A stretch of 64,000 nt of DNA from the NCBI RefSeq assembly GCF_030690345.1, contig NZ_JAUYGV010000001.1:558001-622000 (forward strand), in the 5' to 3' direction. The DNA comes from Rheinheimera sp. (GTDB taxonomy: Bacteria; Pseudomonadota; Gammaproteobacteria; Enterobacterales; Alteromonadaceae). Position numbers and translations under genes: made by a program. A model generated the notes under the pieces. That model saw only the letters and a list, made by a program, of their open reading frames with translations. It did not search any database and was not told the DNA's origin. Of the stretch, positions 1-10,208 are shown piece after piece; position 1 is the first letter of the stretch, and every line of letters starts with the position of its first letter.

Positions 1-448
1 TCGGCCCGCCTTCACGCCAGCTGAAATTGGCGGATACCCGTAACCGGATCTTATTGTTTGGCAGTAGCTCTATCAGCTTAAGCCGGTCTAATTGCACCAG
101 CTTACGGATACATTCGTGTTCGGACAACTGATACCAGTCCAGAATATCCTGCATGCTCCAGCGGTTAAGTACTGACACCGCAACCAGCAACAACGTAAGG
201 TCACGCGTGATCTCTTCTTCCTGCTCATAGCTTAGCTGCTGCAATTGCTGCTGTTGTTCACTCATCAACTGCAGTAAGTCTGCCAGCTCCAGTTGCATCA
301 GCTGGCAAACCTGTTCCAGTCGCTGCATTGTGAACTGCTTTTGTGAAAACAGCCTTTTCACACTGGCTTCTGTCAGTTGTAAATGCACAGCCACCTGCAC
401 ATAGCTTATGCCGTGTTGTTTAAGTGCTTTTTTCACACAGCTAAGCAT
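1..448 (-). CDS. XRE-family helix-turn-helix regulator (partial, C-terminus outside window)
   Basis: The reading frame is open from an ATG at 448 leftwards to the window edge, about 149 codons. The first 60 residues form a Cro/CI-type helix-turn-helix: 'ISYVQVAVHLQLTEASVKRLF' is a recognisable HTH with the usual 'QRLEQVCQLMQLELADL' following helix. A glutamine-rich linker (about 70-80) follows. Then comes a region 'LNRWSMQDILDWYQLSEHE' that looks like a second winged-helix-like unit. An upstream ATG at the 5' side is closed by a TGA after a few codons, so 448 is the sensible start. Such proteins occur in Alteromonadales as regulators of unknown targets. A perfect 6-bp dyad lies 30 bp upstream and may be its own operator. 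The function beyond DNA binding is not visible. Confidence 0.75.
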   Translation of the reverse strand, partial: MLSCVKKALKQHGISYVQVAVHLQLTEASVKRLFSQKQFTMQRLEQVCQLMQLELADLLQLMSEQQQQLQQLSYEQEEEITRDLTLLLVAVSVLNRWSMQDILDWYQLSEHECIRKLVQLDRLKLIELLPNNKIRLRVSANFSWREGGP

Positions 449-477
449 TAGGTCAATTTGCGACACACATCTCCAAA

Positions 478-496
478 GGTATCAAAATGCGATACC
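478..496. promoter_or_regulatory. inverted repeat, possible operator between XRE gene and lipoprotein gene
   Basis: GGTATC (478-483) and GATACC (491-496) form a perfect 6-bp dyad with a 7-bp spacer. It sits in the 148-bp divergent intergenic region between the XRE gene (start 448) and the rhombotarget lipoprotein gene (start 597). A dyad this close to an HTH repressor gene is a typical autoregulatory site. The binding itself is inference. Confidence 0.4.
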
Positions 497-596
497 AAAA
501 CAGTGATAACGCACTACTTTAGCATATAAAGTATTAATTTATATTTATTCAAATTAGGCTGCATAGCAATTATTCATCGCACAAAGGAAATGCTCT

Positions 597-1466
597 ATGT
601 ACAACCAAACCCGTTTATTAGTGGTGTTGATTATCATACTAACTCTGAACGCTTGTGCTACGCAGCAAACCGGCAGCCGCAGCAGCGTGGTGAACTATTT
701 ATATCCGGATAAAACCGTGCCGGAAAATTCAACCGGGATCCCCCACCTTACGCTGCCACTGCGCATGGGTATTGCATTTGTTCCTGCGTCATCCGCTCGC
801 CGCAGCAGCACATCAATACCCTGGGTAGAGGTGCACAATAATGAACTGACAGAGAATCACAAAGTACAGATTTTAAATAATATTGCCGCACATTTTACTA
901 CTCAGTCTTTCGTTGAGCATATCGAGATTATCCCCTCTGCTTATCTGACACCAGGTGGTAGCTTTGCTAATCTGGACCAGCTTAAAGCTATGTTTAATAT
1001 AGATGTAATTGCGCTGGTATCCTACGATCAGGTGCAATTTACTGACGACAGTAAGTTATCGTTGAGTTACTGGACATTGGTGGGAGCTTATCTGGTGGCT
1101 GGTCAGAAAAATGACAGTAATACGCTGATGGACACCGCTGTATATGCGATAGACAGTCGCAAATTATTGTTTCGGGCACCGGGTACCAGTCAACTGAAAG
1201 GCCGTTCAACGCCGGTTAATCTGCAGGAAGAATTACGTCAGGATAGTCTGCAAGGCTTTATGCAAGCCAGCAATAACATGACAGCGAACCTTGAATTGCA
1301 GTTAGAACAATTTAAACAACGCTTAAAGCAGCAACCACAAGATATACAACTCAGCTATCAGCGTGGTTACAGCGGCGGCAGTATCGGAATGGGCGCCTTA
1401 TTGTTATTACTGCTTATATTCAGCAAACGTTTATTTACTTCGGCAACAGCAAGGTTTCGTCAATAG
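597..1466 (+). CDS. rhombotarget lipoprotein with GlyGly-CTERM tail
   Basis: This 289-residue exported protein begins with a lipoprotein signal peptide: hydrophobic 'LLVVLIIILTLNAC', with the lipidation Cys at residue 20. It ends with a tripartite sorting tail: 'YSGGS' near residue 260, a leucine-rich membrane segment (about 265-275) and a basic end 'SKRLF'. That tail is the GlyGly-CTERM signature recognised by rhombosortase, the intramembrane rhomboid-type protease. The combination of lipobox and GlyGly-CTERM matches the family called rhombotarget lipoprotein, whose molecular role is unknown. The RBS AAGGAA lies 9 bases before the ATG. The 3' end overlaps the convergent NYN gene by 32 bp. 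No rhombosortase gene is present in the window. Confidence in the family is high, but there is no evidence for a biochemical function. Confidence 0.85.
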   Translation: MYNQTRLLVVLIIILTLNACATQQTGSRSSVVNYLYPDKTVPENSTGIPHLTLPLRMGIAFVPASSARRSSTSIPWVEVHNNELTENHKVQILNNIAAHFTTQSFVEHIEIIPSAYLTPGGSFANLDQLKAMFNIDVIALVSYDQVQFTDDSKLSLSYWTLVGAYLVAGQKNDSNTLMDTAVYAIDSRKLLFRAPGTSQLKGRSTPVNLQEELRQDSLQGFMQASNNMTANLELQLEQFKQRLKQQPQDIQLSYQRGYSGGSIGMGALLLLLLIFSKRLFTSATARFRQ

Positions 1467-1914
1467 CAATAAAACGGGTAGCGGCTTTTACCAGGGCCTG
1501 GGCAGTTAAACCCTCCACACCATATACCTCTACTTCAGTTTGGTACTTAGTGGTAAGTTTGTCTGCCAACAGGCCAAAATCGCCATCGCCGGAGGCCAAT
1601 ACCAGTACATCGCTGTGTTGGCCATATTCAATAGCATCCAGCGTTATACCCACATCCCAGTCGCCCTTGGCAGAGCCATCGGCGCGCTGAATAAACGGCT
1701 TAAGTTTTACCTCAAAGCCAATGGCGCGCAGGATGTTTTGAAACTGGCGCTGTTTTTCATCACCGCGATCAATAGCATAGGCAATAGCTTTAATTACAGT
1801 ACGCCCGGCCGTTACGCGGCGCCAAAAAGCGTTGTAGTCAAAATTGCGCTGATACGCCTCACGGCTGGTGTAGTAGATGTTTTGTACATCTACCAGGATA
1901 GTAACGCCGATCAT
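1435..1914 (-). CDS. NYN/PIN-like domain protein (LabA/DUF88 type)
   Basis: The 159-residue protein is a single NYN domain, a PIN-like metal-dependent RNase fold. Visible acidic core residues are 'ILVDVQNIYY' near the N-terminus (D9), 'KGDWDVGITLDA' in the middle (D86, D88, with D94 after) and 'VLASGDGDF' (D111, D113), which matches the four-acid pattern of NYN nucleases. Proteins of this class are cytoplasmic and are assumed to process RNA. Targets are not known for the LabA/DUF88 branch. It is convergent with, and overlaps by 32 bp, the lipoprotein gene. No partner gene is adjacent, so context gives no further hint. Confidence 0.8.
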   Translation of the reverse strand: MIGVTILVDVQNIYYTSREAYQRNFDYNAFWRRVTAGRTVIKAIAYAIDRGDEKQRQFQNILRAIGFEVKLKPFIQRADGSAKGDWDVGITLDAIEYGQHSDVLVLASGDGDFGLLADKLTTKYQTEVEVYGVEGLTAQALVKAATRFIAIDETLLLPK

Positions 1915-2195
1915 GGCAGGCCTCTGATAGCAAAACAGCTAAGCTAACCGGCAACGCAGTAAGCTGCAACCGTTTTTACGTTATAAAGCAAAGGCTTTTT
2001 AATTGAACCATCCCGCCCTGTAACAGACCAACTTACTGCAATTATTAACTGACATTGCAATTCCTGATTCAAAAAAGCGATTAACACGATAGGCAAATCC
2101 GGCTTTCGCCGCCTGATGTTCAGGTCTATAGTCAATGCACTGTCAAAGCGGGTATATGCAGTACACCCTACGAAAATCCACGTTGCAAGGAGTAA

Positions 2196-4418
<2,223 letters not shown>

Positions 4419-4457
4419 CAGCACTAATGCTGTGGCAAATTAGCCGCAGCTGAAACA

Positions 4458-4485
4458 ACGGGCGCATATACTGCGCCCGTTTTTA
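4458..4485 (+). terminator. rho-independent terminator of katG
   Basis: A perfect 9-bp stem ACGGGCGCA / TGCGCCCGT with a 5-base loop is followed directly by TTTTA, 40 bp after the katG stop codon. It lies between the convergent katG and ybaK genes. Confidence 0.9.
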
Positions 4486-4496
4486 TTGGCGCAACA

Positions 4497-4967
4497 TTAT
4501 TGCTGACACAAGGGCACAAACTGCGCATTAAGCAGCCGGCGTAAATCCTCAGCGCTAAGCTCAATTTCCAACCCACGCCGCCCGGCGCTAACGTAAACAG
4601 TAGCGAACTGCTGCGCCGAGCTGTCAATTAAAGTGGGTAACAGCTTTTTTTGCCCCAGCGGGCTTACGCCACCCAATACATAGCCGCTGCTGCGCATTAC
4701 ATCGGCGGCAGTGGCCATTTCGGCTTTTTTCACGCCAAGTGCTTTGGCAACCTGCTTCATACTCAACAGCTGGTCTACCGGCAACACGGCTACCGCCAAC
4801 TGTTTTGCATCCAGGCTCAGCACCAGGGTTTTAAATACCTGCTGTGGCAACAACCCCAGTTTTTCTGCCGCTTCCAAACCATAAGAGGCGGCGGCCGCGT
4901 CATGCTGATATTGATGCAGCTGGTGGTTTATCGCGTGTTTTCTTAGCAGTTCAATTGCCGGCGTCAT
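4497..4967 (-). CDS. ybaK: Cys-tRNA(Pro)/Cys-tRNA(Cys) deacylase YbaK
   Basis: The 156-residue protein consists of a single YbaK/aminoacyl-tRNA editing domain. These trans-editing enzymes hydrolyse mischarged Cys-tRNA(Pro). Recognisable family segments are 'TPAIELLRKHAINHQLHQYQHD' at the N-terminus, 'GLLPQQVFKTLV' (about 38-49, with the essential Lys46), 'GYVLGGVSPLGQKK' (about 95-108, the conserved glycine-rich substrate loop) and the C-terminal 'SAGRRGLEIELSAEDL'. The length is that of E. coli YbaK (159). The gene is monocistronic and convergent with katG. The start ATG at 4967 has GAGAG upstream. Confidence 0.93.
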   Translation of the reverse strand: MTPAIELLRKHAINHQLHQYQHDAAAASYGLEAAEKLGLLPQQVFKTLVLSLDAKQLAVAVLPVDQLLSMKQVAKALGVKKAEMATAADVMRSSGYVLGGVSPLGQKKLLPTLIDSSAQQFATVYVSAGRRGLEIELSAEDLRRLLNAQFVPLCQQ

Positions 4968-5265
4968 AGCACTCTCACTTTATTTTTAACTCTAACAATA
5001 CATCTTCTGCAATATGGCAAAATTAAACACTGAAAATACGCAAAATAATCACCACTTTGTCACCATGGCCGCATTTTTATTGCAAACTTCGCCAATATCA
5101 TACAAGCGTTTTAAATAAACACTGTAGCGAAAAACAGCACAGAACAAGTTGTATCATTACAGTGTTTTTATTAGGATAGCTAAGATAAACAAGGAAATAG
5201 TTGCATATTTTACCGGGAACAGCTGCTATCCGGATCTGGCCTGAGCCCTTTATAACGGAAATACT

Positions 5266-7530
5266 ATGTTAAGTCGTATTAAGCAGTTGTTGTTTTTAAC
5301 TGAGTCAGATCTTAACTCCACCTCTGTTGCGCTGTTACAGCAAAGTACCTTAAGAATTATTTTAACCTCCGGCCTGTTGCTGGTGCTCGGCATTGCCCTG
5401 CACAGCTCGTGGCAAGCTTACCAGCTTGGCGCCTGGTATATCATCGCTATTACCTCTGTTTTTTATCTGGTACTGCTGCTGGCGCTTTACTTCTCCGCAC
5501 AGTCTTTAGCATTAAGTAAACTGTTGTTACTTACCACAGTGTTCTGCGCCGGGCTTTGTATGTTGCTGTTTATTGATAACTTCGAGCTGTCTAAACTCGG
5601 TGTTATTTTTGTTTATACCGCGCCGCTAATTGCATTGCTGTTTTTTTCCGCCCGTATCACCCTGGCGGTAATGCTGCTGAATGTGTTGCCCTACCTGTAT
5701 TTATTGTATGGCACCAGCCCGGTCAACCTGTTTAATATTTCTATTACCCTGCCGGCCACAGCAGAATATTTACATAGCCTGCTGTTTCTGTTTTTTAATC
5801 TGTGTATTCCGCTTGCGGTAATGAGGGTGATCAGCACCCTAAAACGTAATGCTGCCACACTGCAACAGCAAAATATGCTGATGAATGAGAGCAATCAGCT
5901 GTACCAGGATATTTTTAATCACCATAGCAAAGCCACGCTGTTGCTAACCAGCGACGGCATTATTTTAAAAGCCAATGCCAGAGCCAGAAATATTCTTGGC
6001 ATAACCAATGCCGAACACCGCAATATTATTGAATTGCTAAAAGCCACCGAACCAGGCCAGGGCGCGTTTTGGCTGGGGCATGAAACCGAAAGCACCCTGC
6101 GTACCAGCCCGGCAACTTATATATTGCTGGACCATATTTGTCATACGCAGCAGCAACATCATCTGGTGCAACTGGACAATATTACGCCGTTAAAACAGCT
6201 GCACCAAAAGCTGTCTGCCGATACGCAAAAAGAAGATTTGTGGCGTAACTACGATCCGCTTACTACGCTGCCCTGCCACAGCTTTTTTCTGCATTTGGTC
6301 AGCCAATATGCCGAATGCCCGGCCGGCAGCCTGATGATGATAGTAAGGTTGTGTCATATCAAAGCCTTTAACCATCAGCACAGCTACCATGAGGGCGATG
6401 AACTGTTAGCCGCCTTCGCCCGGCAACTGCGCTCTGCATTGCCGGAGAATGTTATCTGTGCCAGGTTGCGTGGCGTAAAGTTTATTTTATGGTGCCCGCT
6501 GTCTGAGCACAGCACCTCATTTAGCGAAGAAGCTCAGCGCATCAGCCAATTATTACCCAAAGTAATAGAACTGTCTGTCGGCACTATACAACCGATATAT
6601 GAAATGGGCGTGAGCATCTCGAACCAGCCGCTGCCGGTGCCGGAGATTATGCGCGAGCAGTGTGAGTCGGCATTAGAGTCAGCAGAGGCTTACATTCACC
6701 CGCTGTCGTTTTATCAGGCCGACATACTGCAGCAGCGCAACAATGAGCTGCGCTTACTGGCCGAGCTGAAAAAAGCCTTACAGCTCGATACGCCGGAGCT
6801 GTGGCTCCAACCCAAAGTGCACCCGGATGGCCGCATTATCAGTTTTGAAGCCTTATTACGCTGGCAAGACAAGGACGGCAACTATGTGGCGCCGGACATT
6901 TTGGTGGCACTGGCAGAGCAGTATGGCCTTATTGTGCAGCTATCCGGCTGTGTATTGCGCAAGGTGCTGCAGATCATTGAGCAGTTTAAGCAACAGAATA
7001 TCCGTTACCCGATTGCTATTAACCTGGCTGGCTCTGACTTGTTGTCGAACGAGTTTTATAACGCCCTGATTGATGTCGCCACCCATAAACCTGAAGTTCT
7101 GCGCATGCTAACGCTGGAGCTGACCGAAAACAGTATTGTCAGCCATCAACAGCCGTTATTTAATAAGTTGCAGGTGTTAAACCGGCTGGGGTTTGAACTG
7201 GCGTTGGATGACTTTGGTATCGGCCAGGCATCCCTGAGTATTCTCAGCAAGCTGCCGGTAAACTGCATTAAATTAGATAAAAGCTTTTTGCATAAGGTAC
7301 CGGATGACCAACGGCAAACGCAGTTAATTCAGTCGGTAATGCAAATGGCGAAAACACTGAAGCTGCAACTGGTGATCGAAGGTGTGGAAACCGATATTCA
7401 GCGCCGTTTTTTGCAACGGCTAGGCGCACAAATTATGCAAGGTTACTTTTTTTCCAAGCCTATGCCGGTAGGCCACTGGTTAACACAGTTAAAAAACACA
7501 GCGCACCAGGCCGAGTCCAGCCTGGTTTAG
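5266..7530 (+). CDS. membrane PAS-GGDEF(degenerate)-EAL protein, c-di-GMP phosphodiesterase
   Basis: The 754-residue protein has a membrane N-terminus with about six hydrophobic segments (residues about 28-190), a PAS-like segment (about 210-305), a GGDEF-type domain (about 325-480) and a C-terminal EAL domain (about 500-745). The GGDEF motif is replaced by 'RGVKF' in 'ARLRGVKFILW', so cyclase activity is not expected. The EAL domain looks intact: 'FEALLRW' (Glu528), 'NLAGSDL', 'LELTENS', 'LDDFGIG' (Asp648, Asp649), 'IKLDKSF', 'VIEGVET' and 'QGYFFSKPMP'. It should therefore hydrolyse c-di-GMP at the inner membrane in response to an unknown signal. The gene stands alone with a 298-bp upstream gap in which no further gene is seen. 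The opposing diguanylate cyclase in the window is at 61389-62261. Confidence 0.9.
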   Translation: MLSRIKQLLFLTESDLNSTSVALLQQSTLRIILTSGLLLVLGIALHSSWQAYQLGAWYIIAITSVFYLVLLLALYFSAQSLALSKLLLLTTVFCAGLCMLLFIDNFELSKLGVIFVYTAPLIALLFFSARITLAVMLLNVLPYLYLLYGTSPVNLFNISITLPATAEYLHSLLFLFFNLCIPLAVMRVISTLKRNAATLQQQNMLMNESNQLYQDIFNHHSKATLLLTSDGIILKANARARNILGITNAEHRNIIELLKATEPGQGAFWLGHETESTLRTSPATYILLDHICHTQQQHHLVQLDNITPLKQLHQKLSADTQKEDLWRNYDPLTTLPCHSFFLHLVSQYAECPAGSLMMIVRLCHIKAFNHQHSYHEGDELLAAFARQLRSALPENVICARLRGVKFILWCPLSEHSTSFSEEAQRISQLLPKVIELSVGTIQPIYEMGVSISNQPLPVPEIMREQCESALESAEAYIHPLSFYQADILQQRNNELRLLAELKKALQLDTPELWLQPKVHPDGRIISFEALLRWQDKDGNYVAPDILVALAEQYGLIVQLSGCVLRKVLQIIEQFKQQNIRYPIAINLAGSDLLSNEFYNALIDVATHKPEVLRMLTLELTENSIVSHQQPLFNKLQVLNRLGFELALDDFGIGQASLSILSKLPVNCIKLDKSFLHKVPDDQRQTQLIQSVMQMAKTLKLQLVIEGVETDIQRRFLQRLGAQIMQGYFFSKPMPVGHWLTQLKNTAHQAESSLV

Positions 7531-7652
7531 CAGTGACAGACCGTTCGATTTTGTTTGTAAGATACGCAGATATTTCGCAGCATTTAACCTGTTGCATCGC
7601 AAGGTGGCGGCGCGTAGCCTAGCCCTACTCTTTAGCCACACGGCATAACACC

Positions 7653-8450
7653 ATGACATCTTCTTTGGCTCCGGTATTATATCTGCCGCACGGCGGCGGC
7701 CCGTTACCCTTACTTGGCGATCCAGACCACCGGGCGCTGACACAATTCTTGACTCAGCTTGGCGATAAGCTGGCCACTCCGGCGGCCATACTGGTAATAA
7801 GTGCGCATTGGGAAAGCCCCCAACCGGCGCTTACTGCCGCGGAAAACCCATCGTTGTTGTTTGATTACTCCGGCTTCCCGGCGCAAAGCTATCAGCTTAG
7901 CTACCCTGCCCCGGGCGCCCCCCAACTGGCCGTTCAAATAGCAGAGCAACTGCAGCAAGCCGGTTTTGCGGCAGAATTAAACCCCGGCCGCGGTTGGGAT
8001 CATGGTGTTTTTGTGCCGCTACTGTTACTGCGGCCGCAGGCTGATATTCCTGTGCTGCAGTTATCATTACTAAAGGGGCTTGACGCCAAAACGCATATTG
8101 CCCTGGGTGAAGCAATCAGCTTTTTACGGCAGCAAAACGTGCTGATTATTGGCTCCGGTATGAGCTTTCATAATATGCAGGCGTTTTTTAATGCCAACCT
8201 GGTTAGTGATTCGCAGTTAGAGGCATTTAATCAATATTTTATCGACAGTCTGCAACCACAGTACAGTTATGCTGAACAGGCGAAGCGGCTGATTAACTGG
8301 CAGCAAGCGCCTGACGCGCGGTTAATGCACCCGCGCGAAGAGCACCTGCTACCGCTGCACGTGTGCTTTGGTGCCGCCAAAGGTAGTACCGCACAGGTGC
8401 TGTTTAACAACAAAGTGCTGCACAAGACCGTATTGGCATTTGGCTGGTAA
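7653..8450 (+). CDS. ygiD: extradiol-type dioxygenase, 4,5-DOPA dioxygenase family (YgiD-like)
   Basis: The 265-residue protein is of the LigB-like class III extradiol dioxygenase superfamily and is the same size as E. coli YgiD (about 262). Candidate metal and catalytic histidines are visible in 'YLPHGGGPLPLLG' (His13), 'VISAHWESP' (about His52), 'RGWDHGVFVPLLLL' (about His116) and 'MHPREEHLLPLHVCFGAA' near the C-terminus. Members are cytoplasmic metalloenzymes that open catechol rings. E. coli YgiD acts on L-DOPA, but the natural substrate in most bacteria is unknown. The gene is monocistronic and convergent with the M56 peptidase gene. Confidence 0.88.
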   Translation: MTSSLAPVLYLPHGGGPLPLLGDPDHRALTQFLTQLGDKLATPAAILVISAHWESPQPALTAAENPSLLFDYSGFPAQSYQLSYPAPGAPQLAVQIAEQLQQAGFAAELNPGRGWDHGVFVPLLLLRPQADIPVLQLSLLKGLDAKTHIALGEAISFLRQQNVLIIGSGMSFHNMQAFFNANLVSDSQLEAFNQYFIDSLQPQYSYAEQAKRLINWQQAPDARLMHPREEHLLPLHVCFGAAKGSTAQVLFNNKVLHKTVLAFGW

Positions 8451-8467
8451 AAACGCCGTCGCCAAAA

Positions 8468-8522
8468 TGCAATAAAGCAGCACCATTAAATAGCACTGCG
8501 GTTTTAACGCTGCTTTATTGCA
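8468..8522. repeat. 14-bp perfect inverted repeat between convergent genes
   Basis: TGCAATAAAGCAGC (8468-8481) and GCTGCTTTATTGCA (8509-8522) are perfectly complementary, with a 27-bp loop. They lie between convergent genes ending at 8450 and 8563. A bidirectional terminator is the simplest reading, although no long T-run follows on either strand. Confidence 0.6.
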
Positions 8523-8562
8523 CTTTCAGTACCGCATCCGGCACAACATCTTTGCTACAGTA

Positions 8563-9759
8563 TCAGCCTTTTTTCGCTGGCGGTGTTACGCTAATCCGCT
8601 CCATATCTGTCTGCACCGGATCCAGTTCAAAATCCAGCTGAACCAATTGTGCCTGATGCCGCTGGCCGGTAGCGGTATACCGCCATTGTTGCAGCGCATA
8701 TACAGCTTCTTTGTCAAATATGCCTGTCGGGCTCGATTTAACCACGCTAACATTTTCTACTTTGCCATCAGCGCTAACGTCATATTTAAGCTGGACAAAA
8801 CCGGCGATACCGTCCTTCGCGGCGGCAATGGGGTAACGCGGTTCAATGCGCATCACCGCCGTCAGTTGTTGCGTTTTGTCAGCGCCGGCCAATGCCGGCT
8901 GTTGCAGTAAAAACGTCGCCGTAATTACCAATGCCATAGCGCTAAGCACCCATGTTTTAGCAAAGCCCTGCTGGCGTTGCAGCTGCATAATACGTTGTTT
9001 CATAGTATTAAAGTCTCCGTAATGATGAGTAAGCGGCGACCAATACAATGGTGCCTGCTGTGTACTGCTTAGTAAGGCATAACCATAAGCAATTCTTTCT
9101 GCCTTACCGGCATCTTGGGTTACCAACGCATCGCAGGCGAGTTCCTGCGCATGGCGGTATTGACGATAGCCCAGCCACACCAGCGGGTTAAACCAAAACA
9201 GGCTGACAATGGCAAGCGCAAGGTAATTCAGATGTAAGTCGCCACGGCGCCAGTGTGTCAGCTCATGTTGCAAAATAAGCCGCTGTTGGGTGGCATCAAA
9301 GCGATGGAAAAAATCGTTCGGAAGCAAAATGTGCGGTGTGATTAAACCGGTGATATAAGGCCCTGCATTGCAGTTGGCCTGGCGGCAGTGCGGTGGCATG
9401 CTGTTGCCGGTTAAGGCTGCTGCACGGTTAAACTGTGCGCGGCCGCTGATATAACTCAGCAGCAAAAATCCACTACACAGTAATACGCCGGCCAACCACA
9501 ACCAGAACAACCAGTTAACTGTATCTGCTGCGGCTGTCAGTTGCTGTATTCCCACCTGATAGCGCTTAATGGCGTTAGTATTGACAACCTGAGGTAGCAA
9601 CGGCGTGAAAGCACTGCTCAGTAACAACAGCGGCACCGCCGCCCACAATGCATAAACGCTGCGGGCACCAATGGGTTTAAGTAACACTTTCTGCGCCAGC
9701 AATAATAACAGCAACAATAGCGATAAAGGCAGTGACAGTTGCAGCAGATAATTAGTCAT
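8563..9759 (-). CDS. BlaR1-like M56 zinc peptidase with C-terminal TonB domain
   Basis: The protein has 398 residues from the ATG at 9759. That start overlaps the blaI-type stop by 8 bp, which suggests translational coupling; an ATG at 9786 is the alternative. It has an inner-membrane N-terminal part with hydrophobic segments (about 3-25, 32-55 and 83-105) and a zinc-peptidase site 'LQHELTHW' with His165, Glu166, His169 and a distal 'QELACDA' glutamate about 40 residues on. A further membrane segment (about 275-295) follows. The last 100 residues form a TonB C-terminal (energy-transducer) domain: 'IEPRYPIAAAKDGIAGFVQLKYDVSADGK', then 'AVYALQQWRY'. M56 peptidases sense envelope signals and cleave the partner BlaI repressor. 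The TonB fold replaces the penicillin-binding sensor of BlaR1, so beta-lactam sensing is not implied. Confidence 0.87.
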   Translation of the reverse strand: MTNYLLQLSLPLSLLLLLLLLAQKVLLKPIGARSVYALWAAVPLLLLSSAFTPLLPQVVNTNAIKRYQVGIQQLTAAADTVNWLFWLWLAGVLLCSGFLLLSYISGRAQFNRAAALTGNSMPPHCRQANCNAGPYITGLITPHILLPNDFFHRFDATQQRLILQHELTHWRRGDLHLNYLALAIVSLFWFNPLVWLGYRQYRHAQELACDALVTQDAGKAERIAYGYALLSSTQQAPLYWSPLTHHYGDFNTMKQRIMQLQRQQGFAKTWVLSAMALVITATFLLQQPALAGADKTQQLTAVMRIEPRYPIAAAKDGIAGFVQLKYDVSADGKVENVSVVKSSPTGIFDKEAVYALQQWRYTATGQRHQAQLVQLDFELDPVQTDMERISVTPPAKKG

Positions 9760-10132
9760 TATTCTGCTCCTGCTCCCAATCAGCAATTAATTGCTTTAAC
9801 TGCTGCACATCATCGGCATTGAGTTTGTTCTGGCTGGCAAACCCCGCCACCAGCGGCGCAACGCGACCGGCAAACAAGCGCTCAACAAAAGAGCGGCTTT
9901 GCTCAAGTTGGTAATCGTGTTGTGCAATTAACGGATAATACGAATACGCGCGGCCATCTTTATCAAAACCCAAAGCGCCTTTGCTCACCAAGCGGTTCAG
10001 CAGGGTTTTTACCGTTTTTTCATGCCAGTCTTTCGCGTTGCCCAGCGCCGCCACCACTTCATTGGCGGATAACGGCTGACGCTGCCACAGTACCTGCATT
10101 ACGCTAAGCTCGGCATTGCTGATTTCGATCAT
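9752..10132 (-). CDS. BlaI/MecI/CopY-family transcriptional repressor
   Basis: The protein has 126 residues from the ATG at 10132. An ATG four codons upstream at 10144 is possible but would bury the GGGGC Shine-Dalgarno. An N-terminal winged-helix domain ('ISNAELSVMQVLWQRQPLSANEVV', then 'WHEKTVKTLLNRLVSKGALG') is typical of BlaI/MecI. The C-terminal helices (about 75-126) provide dimerisation. In this family the repressor binds TACAnnTGTA-type dyads and is cut by its partner M56 peptidase, which is encoded immediately downstream with an 8-bp overlap. A matching operator lies just upstream of the gene, so autoregulation of the pair is very likely. Downstream targets outside the operon are unknown. 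Confidence 0.9.
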   Translation of the reverse strand: MIEISNAELSVMQVLWQRQPLSANEVVAALGNAKDWHEKTVKTLLNRLVSKGALGFDKDGRAYSYYPLIAQHDYQLEQSRSFVERLFAGRVAPLVAGFASQNKLNADDVQQLKQLIADWEQEQNND

Positions 10133-10153
10133 AAGTTGCCCCATCGATTACGC

Positions 10154-10183
10154 CTGTAATACAACTACTATTACAGATGTAAT
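10154..10183 (-). promoter_or_regulatory. nested BlaI/CopY-type operator
   Basis: Two overlapping perfect dyads share an arm: CTGTAATA (10154-10161) with TATTACAG (10169-10176), and ATTACA-GA-TGTAAT (10170-10183). The second contains TACAGATGTA, which fits the TACAnnTGTA core known for the CopY/BlaI/MecI family. The element ends 22 bp upstream of the repressor start codon. Confidence 0.75.
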
Positions 10184-10208
10184 TGATGCATGCAAGCTGC
10201 TGATTAAA

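Noticed and set aside
1540-2135. Open frames opposite and right of the NYN gene (1540-1947 plus, 1944-2135 minus).
   Set aside because: The first mirrors the NYN coding strand. The second has no RBS, no recognisable protein pattern, and lies in the katG promoter region.
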